Shown here piece after piece: positions 41,350 through 47,814 of a DNA stretch of 47,814 nt. Each line of letters starts with the position of its first letter. Within the stretch, counting starts at the first letter, position 1. This DNA is from CAZWUL01 sp964636625 (lineage in GTDB: Bacteria > Atribacterota > Phoenicimicrobiia > Phoenicimicrobiales > Stramentimicrobiaceae). A program made the position numbers and the translations under genes. The stretch lies in the NCBI GenBank assembly GCA_964636625.1, contig CAZWUL010000005.1, positions 1 through 47,814 of the forward strand. Reading direction: 5' to 3'. Under the pieces are notes generated by a model. That model ran no database searches. It was given only the letters and a program-made list of their open reading frames with translations, and had not been told where the DNA came from.

Positions 41350-42630
41350 TTATTTCTCCAAATTTCTTACCTGTTTTTTTAAAAATTGATAACTACTGTT
41401 AAGTTCTGTATACAAATCGGTAGAAAAATCATATTGTTCCCATTCTATACCAACAGGATTTAATCTGTTTCTGGAACCCCAGAAAATACCACCTAAAAAT
41501 CCGGCACTATAATGCCACTCGCAATTAATGAAATCTAATAATGAAAGCGCTCCCGAAGATACAGCAGGGGCAATATAAGGTTTATAGCCTATTTTCCTTA
41601 ATTTAAGGTTAGCATTTAAAATTTTTTCGGTTAAAGAATGAGAATATTCCCTGTTATACTCTTCTACATCATCTACCGCTATCAATCCTTTACCATGAGG
41701 TCCAAACACTCGACCTTTTTTTATATAATCTTTTATCTTCTTATTTTCCCTTGCATAATAGACAGCCCTGCCATGCATAACCCCCAGGCCAAAACCCCTG
41801 ATCTGGTCTGCGCTAAGACCTTTGCCATCATACTCCCCCTTTTCATTATAATTACTTGTTAAAAGAGCACTCTGGCATAAAAGGTCTACAGGATCTGATA
41901 AAATTGCAAAAATACCATTAAAATTAACCTTTCTGGCACGTTGAGCATAGTAATTAATAATTCGGGAATTGGCCTCTAATTGCATCATTCTTACATCTTT
42001 AACTTCCTTCTCCGGTGCCGGTACTCCTATAGATATACAAAATACAACCATATCTGCCTGAAATACTTCATCAGTCTGTATTGTCTTAATATTTGGCATT
42101 TTTCTTTTATTAGAACCATCATAAATCTGGTTAACTTCCTGTTCACATCTTGAAACAGCCTTTTCATTAGTATCAAAAATGCCTATTTCTACAATTTTTT
42201 CCCCACCCAGCAAACGTAAAGCAGTTAATAAAGTTGCCCCAACATTTCCCAATCCAATTAGGTTTATTTTCCAACTGTCGGGTTGTCTCCATTCCAATCT
42301 TTCTCGCCAGCGTGGATAACTATTACAACATAAACCGACTTCCCTCCTGGCTATTTTCTCCCTAACCCATTCAGGAAAAATATTAAAATCATTGTTTTTT
42401 GTTCCTGGCTTTTGCAAAATATTTATTTCCCTTTTTTTAGAACTTATTTGTTCCGGATGGATAAGGGTAACAAGTGGATTTACTTTTTGCCACTCTCCAG
42501 ATTGTAAATAATAAATATACTTATATTTATGAGCGGATATTTCTTCAGATTCAATTTCCTGTAATTCCTTTATTTTTTTAGTAGAGAAAACTATATCTTT
42601 ATCTTTATGCAAACGATAATAATAAATCAT
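41350..42630 (-). CDS. Lactate/malate dehydrogenase-like protein with altered active site
   Basis: Residues about 120-410 show an LDH/MDH fold. WKINLIGLGNVGATLLTAL is the NAD-binding Rossmann motif, IGIFDTNE follows, and VVFCISIGVPAPEKEVKD aligns with the mobile active-site loop. GPHG aligns with the catalytic GEHG His. FAILSDPVDLL has SDPVD where LDH/MDH have SNPVD, and GVMHGRAVYYA lacks the usual LDTAR Asp-Arg pair. A typical hydroxyacid substrate is therefore doubtful. An N-terminal extension of about 115 residues is unique to this form. The ATG overlaps the stop of the 1664-residue gene (ATGA), so the two are translationally coupled. A sensor or unusual dehydrogenase are both possible. 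Confidence 0.75.
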   Translation of the reverse strand: MIYYYRLHKDKDIVFSTKKIKELQEIESEEISAHKYKYIYYLQSGEWQKVNPLVTLIHPEQISSKKREINILQKPGTKNNDFNIFPEWVREKIARREVGLCCNSYPRWRERLEWRQPDSWKINLIGLGNVGATLLTALRLLGGEKIVEIGIFDTNEKAVSRCEQEVNQIYDGSNKRKMPNIKTIQTDEVFQADMVVFCISIGVPAPEKEVKDVRMMQLEANSRIINYYAQRARKVNFNGIFAILSDPVDLLCQSALLTSNYNEKGEYDGKGLSADQIRGFGLGVMHGRAVYYARENKKIKDYIKKGRVFGPHGKGLIAVDDVEEYNREYSHSLTEKILNANLKLRKIGYKPYIAPAVSSGALSLLDFINCEWHYSAGFLGGIFWGSRNRLNPVGIEWEQYDFSTDLYTELNSSYQFLKKQVRNLEK

Positions 42631-45600
42631 ATAAGCTCCTTTCCCAAATTAAATTCTCGTGAATCAGGATATAACAACAAATCCTTAGAACCTGCTTTTG
42701 TTCTCCTCTCCCATATTCTATGCAATAATTCTAAATCATTTTGCAGGTAAACCGAAGTTGCAATTGACATATTATAATTCATATATTTCCCATGATCAGG
42801 ATATCGAGGATATAAACAAACCTCTCCTAGATGTTTCAGGGTTAATTTGCGATGGTAAATAGCCTGGTATTCTCTTTCCAGAGTCTGCATAATATTAATT
42901 GCATTCTCAATACATGTTTGGGATAAATGATAGACTATTTTATGCTCAACCCCTTTCAAAAAAACCGGATAAGCAAATGGTAAAATCATGTTAATCGAGC
43001 GAACCAGATTACCCTGCTCTGATTCCTGTCGAAATAATCCGTCGCCACCTAAGAATGGGTATAAATCACTTTCATTAAACCATACTCGTAAATTGGGAAT
43101 GAAATAGGCACCATCCACAGATCTTTTCTGAATCATAGCTAATTCTTTGCCCCTTCCTGACAACAAGCCAACAATAATTTTGTGCACTTTAATATTCTCT
43201 TTTTTTAACAAAGGACTTAATGCCCGAAGGCGATATCCTTTATGTAAAAGGTCGTCGATTAGCAAAACCGGGCGATTAAAAGACCTAATCATTTTTACCT
43301 GGTTTTCCAGTCTCATATAATAACCAAATGAATCTATCTTAAAATGTTGCATATCCGGAGTAAAGACCTTGTCAGTATGCAATGACTTGGTAACCGTATT
43401 TGGTACAACCATCTTGTGCAATATCTTTCCAAAAGGTACGCACATTAAAGGTCCTAATTTCCTGTAATTTTCTTGTTCGCTGGGAACACCGTTTTCTCCA
43501 CAAACCTTGGCTGCAATAGACTGGTTAATCATATTAATATTGAAAGGAATTAGCAGATGTCCGGGAAATAAATGCGTAATTGCCTTCTGCAAATTTTTTC
43601 GAGCCAACTCAATAACTTCAATAACTTTACAGCTCTGGACAAAAGGCTCCTTTATAAGTGTCTCAATATCCAGGTTTATTGTACAGGGTTTTCTCATATC
43701 AACACTGAGTATAGCTTGATACTTTTTGCAAACAGGTATTTGGGTAAACCCATAATTCTCCAATGTTTCCGTTAATTCCGACGAATTGGTTTCCGGAATT
43801 ATATTCTTAAAAACAGCATAGTCATAATCTCTTTTTACACAAAACGTAAGTGCTTCAGTTAAAATAATCTGCTTTAAATCTCTAAAAAGTGAGGTATTCT
43901 CATCAGGAGATACAGTAAACACTCCATCAATAACAATTGTACGACCGGTTGCATTATCCCTTATATATTGTGAAATAGTATTATCCCGGAATTCATGGTA
44001 AAACATACTGGAACGAACCCAGTGAATTGCTGCAAATCCTAATATTTTTTCACCTTTTTGTGTGTCTTTAAATAAAAATATACGGGGATTTAGTTTTTTC
44101 TTAAATCTCCTCAAGCCTTCCAATGCATTTTTCCTGATATTTTCAGGAAAAACTTCTTCAACCAATTTTTCAATAAGCCTATCATTGATATTCTCCTGTA
44201 TCTTTACTTTGGTGTATATCTTTTGTAAGGTTGATTTGTATTGTGGTTCTCTCTGGTATAACCCAAATTTATAAATATATCGTTCTGCCAGAGGGTCTAC
44301 CAGGTCAGAAACATCCCGATGATTATCAATATTTTTCCTAATCTGACTGGAGCTAATCTCCTCAAAAGGGGCTTGAAGGTTTAGCTGTATGACCCTTGAA
44401 GTAATCTTATTTACAATTTCCTGGTATTTATTTTGCTGTTTTTCACTTAATTGAAAAGACTTTCTGCTAAACACTATATGTGGGAAATTCACTATGGAAT
44501 TCTGATTGTCGATATTATTATAAGCTGAGGCATTTAATAAGACATCACTTCCTGCTACTATATGAATTTCAGACTTTGGAAATCTCTTTTTTAGTAATTT
44601 TAAGTCATTCGGATTAGCAATATTACTGGGTAAACTTTCCGGATAAAGGTATACATTCAGTTCATCAGCTATTGACATATTAATTAAGTTTTTTCGGTAA
44701 AGATGTGGTTGTGTCCGTTTAGACCATGAGAACTCATCAACAGATAAATATACTTCCATACCTAATTTCTCAATTTCCCGGACTATTTCCTTATGGCTTA
44801 AGGAAAACGGGTCAAAAGAGCCCGGGAAAAAGGCAACAGATTCTGGAACCATGGGATTAATTGTACCTTCATAAAAATAATAATCGGCAATAAAGACATA
44901 TAATCGATGAAGCGCTACTGAATTTGTAAAAAACAGCAATGTATCGTATTGAGGAATTGGGGCAATCAAATTTAGATACTTTTTGGCGATTAACCTGAAT
45001 ATATCATTTTTTTCTTTGAGAGAAAGATGGCTTGAGCCAAATATTTCTTTACCTATAACCCTTGAAGTAACTCTTTTAACAAGAGTATCATGATGTGCCA
45101 GGCCATTCATCAATATTCCCAGCATCCTGGCTAATCTTCTCTCAAAAGAATTGTTTTTTTCCCGATATCTATCCCGATATGGGGCATATCGGCTTATAGC
45201 AACTGCCAGCGTTCTTATTAACAAGGTACAGGTCCATTGATCTGCTATTTTTATTTTTTCCTCCAAATCATCTATAAATTCATTTATTTCCCTTGGGGGT
45301 AAAAAAGGAATAGATTGCCCCAAATAATACGGAATATATTTAGTATACTGATAGTCGTCAATTTCTAACGCCTTTAAAAGTTCTATAGAAATATCATTTT
45401 TTTGTTCAACATTTAAATAGGGGATAATCTCTATCAGGGAACGTCCTGCATAATTTCGAATAGGCTCATGGCTGCTTACTTTCAGAATATTGCAAAAATG
45501 CAAGGCAGTATAGACAGCTTCTTCCCGGGTTTTTTTAGCCCTTTCTACCAACATATCAATCTGTATTTGTTTTATAATAGCATCAGTTGATGATTTAAGG

Positions 45601-47621
45601 TTGTTTAAATACATTCTTTCTATTTTCTCTATGTCCTGAAGACAGTATTCTTCAAAACGTTTAACCAGATCTTTGCTTGCTTTGATTTTTTTAACTATTT
45701 TATACCGAAGATAATTTTCAGCCGGAATTGAAGAGCATTCTACAATATTGCCTAAAATTATCTGACATCTTTTCCAAAAAGAATCATTTTTCGTTGTTTT
45801 ATTCAAAATATAATCAATAACATCTAATGCTATTAACCGTAAAACATAATCATCGTGCTGAATAAATTCTAACAAAAAATCTGCAAAAACCTGATTAAAC
45901 TTTTGTCCTAAAAGTATAGGTACACTCTTCAAAGCCTGCAAGAGATAGATAGAAATATATTCTGGCACCTTATTATTATATTTAAGATAGTAATTTTTTA
46001 TTATTTCTAAATATTGTTCTACTTGCCTACCCTGGCTATTCTCAAATAAAGAAGCAAACATAAAAGTTAGATTCTCTCTTATTCGGCATTGGTTGAGTTC
46101 TGATGTTTTATAGGTGGGCTCTACAAAAAGCTGGATATATTTAGCTAACAATTCGGTACTTTTTACCTTTGGAGGTTCTATATTTACATCATCTGGAATC
46201 TCTTTACGATATTTTTCATCAAAAGTTGCAATAAGGTATCCAATTAGTTTTGCACTTCTTCTCCTGATTCCTTCTTCTGGAAAAATGAGTTGTTCATATA
46301 AAAATTTTAAGGTAAGTACTTTTTCATTTTGATTAAGGTAACTTGCATATTCGGAAAATATTCTCAAATATTCTTGAAGATTTTGCCAGCTGCCTTCACT
46401 ACGGGCCGATTCAAGGACAGAGTTAATTGATGATTCATTCCGCAGCTGAAACATCATCTTAAAACTATGCTCCAAAGATATATATTTTATCTGTTGAACT
46501 ATCTCATCACCATGCAATAAAGCGAAAAATAAATCTTTTTTTCTTTTAATATATTTTTTACCCCCAAATGGTATCAGGTTAATATCTACACCTTTTGCTA
46601 TTAAAAAATCTTCAAAATCCCTGAGTTTGGCAAAAACCCGGCGATATCTTTTTTCTTTCTGTTCATCCAGGTTATCCAGTTTATTTAAAATGATTTGAAA
46701 TGAATCTTGTAAGCTAAAAATATTCATATCATTGGAATTTATTTTATTTTTTACTCTGAAATCAGAGTAAATAAGTATTATTGCTTCCAATGATAAGTTT
46801 TCCAATTCCAAATCCCATACTGAATGGTTAACTGCAATATGTCCGATATAAGGAATGTTTTGCCTGTGAAACCATATATCAGTATAGTAATAATGCAAAT
46901 GGGGTACTCTTTTTTGTTCATTTCTGCGGCAACCATACTTACCCACATCATGACCGGCAGCTGCTCCCGAAACAATTCCCAAATCCAGTGAAAATCCCTG
47001 TTTTTTGATCTGCTTTGCAACACTCAAAGCTAATGCATGAACACCGCAAACATGGTCCACTGTAGTATAACCATATATCTCTTTACTTAAAAACATCATT
47101 TCATAAACAAAAAGCTCATCAAATGCACCCAGGAAACGGCGGTACTCTTCCGGTTGTTCCAATACATTTACTTCCTCAGGTGTTAAAAGATTAAGAGGAT
47201 ATTGGTATAAAAAAGAGTCTTTTTCAATATAATTTTTCGAAAAAGCAATTATCTGTCTATAAGTTAACAAGAATATAAAATATAGTTTTTTTCTGGATAA
47301 AGGAATATCCCTCATTTCCGGCCAGGCGTCTGGAAAAGATAAAAACCGGCAAAAATGATAAATTTTCTCTAACCATTCCCTCTGGCTGATAGATTCATCA
47401 ATATTCTGGAATATATGCCAGTATAATTCCAATGTCCTGGCAGCAGTAAATTGTTTATTGTCTAAAATAGTTGACAATTTCTGGATAAAGGTAGAATTAT
47501 TTTTTAGTTTATTAATTTCAGCAGCTTCAAGTTCATATTTCTGTAAAAGGTTAATTTTGCCTAATTCCTGAAAAAAGATATCAATAGCTGGATTTGTTTT
47601 ATCTGTCTGATTTTGTAACAT
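42627..47621 (-). CDS. Giant fusion: HD, helical repeats, NadD/CoaD-like nucleotidyltransferase, PRTase-like
   Basis: This 1664-residue soluble protein has several modules. Residues about 185-290 are an HD-type domain (VDHVCGVHAL, AAAGHDVGKYG, HSVWDLE). About 370-900 is a helical HEAT/ARM-like solenoid (SAKLIGYLIA, RLIALDVIDYI, NYAGRSLIEIIPYL). About 925-1120 is a cytidylyltransferase-superfamily domain with FPGSFDPFSLSHKEIV and ISSSQIRKNI, the motifs of NadD/CoaD. About 1130-1340 may be acetyltransferase-like (GFAAIHWVRSS, VIDGVFTVSP). About 1440-1520 holds the PRPP-type loop VLLIDDLLHKGYRLRA. The next gene overlaps by ATGA. FMN reductase and nicotinamidase follow. I infer a nucleotide-linked, possibly NAD-related function; the assembly itself is unknown to me. 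Confidence 0.85.
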   Translation of the reverse strand: MLQNQTDKTNPAIDIFFQELGKINLLQKYELEAAEINKLKNNSTFIQKLSTILDNKQFTAARTLELYWHIFQNIDESISQREWLEKIYHFCRFLSFPDAWPEMRDIPLSRKKLYFIFLLTYRQIIAFSKNYIEKDSFLYQYPLNLLTPEEVNVLEQPEEYRRFLGAFDELFVYEMMFLSKEIYGYTTVDHVCGVHALALSVAKQIKKQGFSLDLGIVSGAAAGHDVGKYGCRRNEQKRVPHLHYYYTDIWFHRQNIPYIGHIAVNHSVWDLELENLSLEAIILIYSDFRVKNKINSNDMNIFSLQDSFQIILNKLDNLDEQKEKRYRRVFAKLRDFEDFLIAKGVDINLIPFGGKKYIKRKKDLFFALLHGDEIVQQIKYISLEHSFKMMFQLRNESSINSVLESARSEGSWQNLQEYLRIFSEYASYLNQNEKVLTLKFLYEQLIFPEEGIRRRSAKLIGYLIATFDEKYRKEIPDDVNIEPPKVKSTELLAKYIQLFVEPTYKTSELNQCRIRENLTFMFASLFENSQGRQVEQYLEIIKNYYLKYNNKVPEYISIYLLQALKSVPILLGQKFNQVFADFLLEFIQHDDYVLRLIALDVIDYILNKTTKNDSFWKRCQIILGNIVECSSIPAENYLRYKIVKKIKASKDLVKRFEEYCLQDIEKIERMYLNNLKSSTDAIIKQIQIDMLVERAKKTREEAVYTALHFCNILKVSSHEPIRNYAGRSLIEIIPYLNVEQKNDISIELLKALEIDDYQYTKYIPYYLGQSIPFLPPREINEFIDDLEEKIKIADQWTCTLLIRTLAVAISRYAPYRDRYREKNNSFERRLARMLGILMNGLAHHDTLVKRVTSRVIGKEIFGSSHLSLKEKNDIFRLIAKKYLNLIAPIPQYDTLLFFTNSVALHRLYVFIADYYFYEGTINPMVPESVAFFPGSFDPFSLSHKEIVREIEKLGMEVYLSVDEFSWSKRTQPHLYRKNLINMSIADELNVYLYPESLPSNIANPNDLKLLKKRFPKSEIHIVAGSDVLLNASAYNNIDNQNSIVNFPHIVFSRKSFQLSEKQQNKYQEIVNKITSRVIQLNLQAPFEEISSSQIRKNIDNHRDVSDLVDPLAERYIYKFGLYQREPQYKSTLQKIYTKVKIQENINDRLIEKLVEEVFPENIRKNALEGLRRFKKKLNPRIFLFKDTQKGEKILGFAAIHWVRSSMFYHEFRDNTISQYIRDNATGRTIVIDGVFTVSPDENTSLFRDLKQIILTEALTFCVKRDYDYAVFKNIIPETNSSELTETLENYGFTQIPVCKKYQAILSVDMRKPCTINLDIETLIKEPFVQSCKVIEVIELARKNLQKAITHLFPGHLLIPFNINMINQSIAAKVCGENGVPSEQENYRKLGPLMCVPFGKILHKMVVPNTVTKSLHTDKVFTPDMQHFKIDSFGYYMRLENQVKMIRSFNRPVLLIDDLLHKGYRLRALSPLLKKENIKVHKIIVGLLSGRGKELAMIQKRSVDGAYFIPNLRVWFNESDLYPFLGGDGLFRQESEQGNLVRSINMILPFAYPVFLKGVEHKIVYHLSQTCIENAINIMQTLEREYQAIYHRKLTLKHLGEVCLYPRYPDHGKYMNYNMSIATSVYLQNDLELLHRIWERRTKAGSKDLLLYPDSREFNLGKELI

Positions 47622-47657
47622 GATATTAACGACCTTAAAATTATTGATTTATAATTT

Positions 47658-47685
47658 ATTCTACTATCTTTGTTTTGCTAATCAA
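47658..47685 (-). promoter_or_regulatory. Probable promoter of the giant-protein operon
   Basis: TTGATT (47685-47680) and TAGAAT (47663-47658) are separated by 16 bases on the minus strand, about 37 bases before the ATG at 47621. AAGGT, eleven bases before the ATG, is a weak ribosome binding site. Confidence 0.5.
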
Positions 47686-47768
47686 GTTCCATCTTATAAT
47701 ACTTTATATTTTATACTATATATTAATATATTATAAGGGTTAATGGAATATATTTAAAATATTATAGA

Positions 47769-47814
47769 TACCCACGGGCAAGCCCGTGGTACTTTTAAAA
47801 ACCTTCAAGCTTCG
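47769..47814. repeat. Partial repeat copy C at the window edge
   Basis: CCACGGGC (47772-47779) and GCCCGTGG (47782-47789) form a perfect hairpin followed by TACTTTTAAAAACCTTCAAG. This parallels the hairpin plus CTTTAAGAACCCCTGAA at the start of copy B. The window ends before the rest can be seen. It is probably the first end of another IS200/IS605-like or REP-like unit. Confidence 0.5.

Noticed and set aside
41350..42630. Calling this gene an ordinary L-lactate or malate dehydrogenase
   Set aside because: SDPVD and the missing LDTAR-like pair, plus a long N-terminal extension, argue against standard activity.

Overview
This is a 47.8 kb stretch of AT-rich bacterial DNA (low GC judged by eye, not counted), densely coding and mostly on the minus strand. 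The gene content fits an anaerobic, low-GC bacterium of the Bacillota / Atribacterota kind: a T-box leader on leuS, a clostridial-style pyr operon with separate pyrB and pyrI and an electron-transfer PyrK, a sigma-54 regulator, a two-PDZ HtrA protease, and several iron-sulfur or flavin proteins. I cannot name the species. There are no phage genes, no intact transposase and no CRISPR array. The only mobile traces are three copies of a short hairpin-bearing repeat.

Layout. 1-4.2 kb: ssb, a dispersed repeat, leuS behind a T-box leader that contains a complete tRNA-Ala gene, and a 30-residue membrane peptide. 4.2-11.1 kb: EF-G-like GTPase, TIM-barrel sugar isomerase, trxB, MobB/iron-sulfur protein, FmdB (plus strand), patatin phospholipase and a FlK-like thioesterase. 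11.7-18.9 kb: guaB, coaX, then a ZraSR-like two-component pair and an htrA gene with a near-consensus sigma-54 promoter. 19.1-22.6 kb: DUF2148 protein, PP-loop ATPase, thioredoxin-like protein, CcdA, acylphosphatase. 23.3-27.2 kb: a sodium-coupled NSS transporter (plus), M48 protease and AlaX-type editing protein. 27.3-30.5 kb: a three-gene ABC uptake operon behind an attenuator with five consecutive Tyr codons. 30.5-37.3 kb: tatD, then divergent pyrB-I-C-F-K-D-E. 37.3-47.6 kb: zincin, flavodoxin, YigZ, an unknown protein, nicotinamidase, FMN reductase, a lactate/malate dehydrogenase-like protein and a 1664-residue multidomain protein.

Most interesting items. (1) The ABC-transporter leader carries a coding run TAT TAT TAC TAT TAT placed exactly on the 5' arm of an attenuator hairpin. 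Six RNA segments can pair alternatively (1:2, 3:4, 5:6 against 2:3, 4:5), which gives a complete ribosome-stalling attenuation circuit and predicts tyrosine as the substrate. (2) A tRNA-Ala(GGC) gene sits between Stem I (Leu CUC specifier) and the antiterminator of the leuS T-box. (3) A giant protein joins an HD domain, a long helical-repeat region, a NadD/CoaD-type nucleotidyltransferase, a possible acyltransferase-like region and a phosphoribosyltransferase-like domain. It is translationally coupled to a dehydrogenase-like protein with altered catalytic residues and lies with an FMN reductase and a nicotinamidase, which suggests an undescribed pyridine-nucleotide system. (4) The pyr leader combines a pyrL-like leader peptide, a terminator and a PyrR-box-like hairpin over the ribosome binding site. 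(5) tatD appears to start at ATT.
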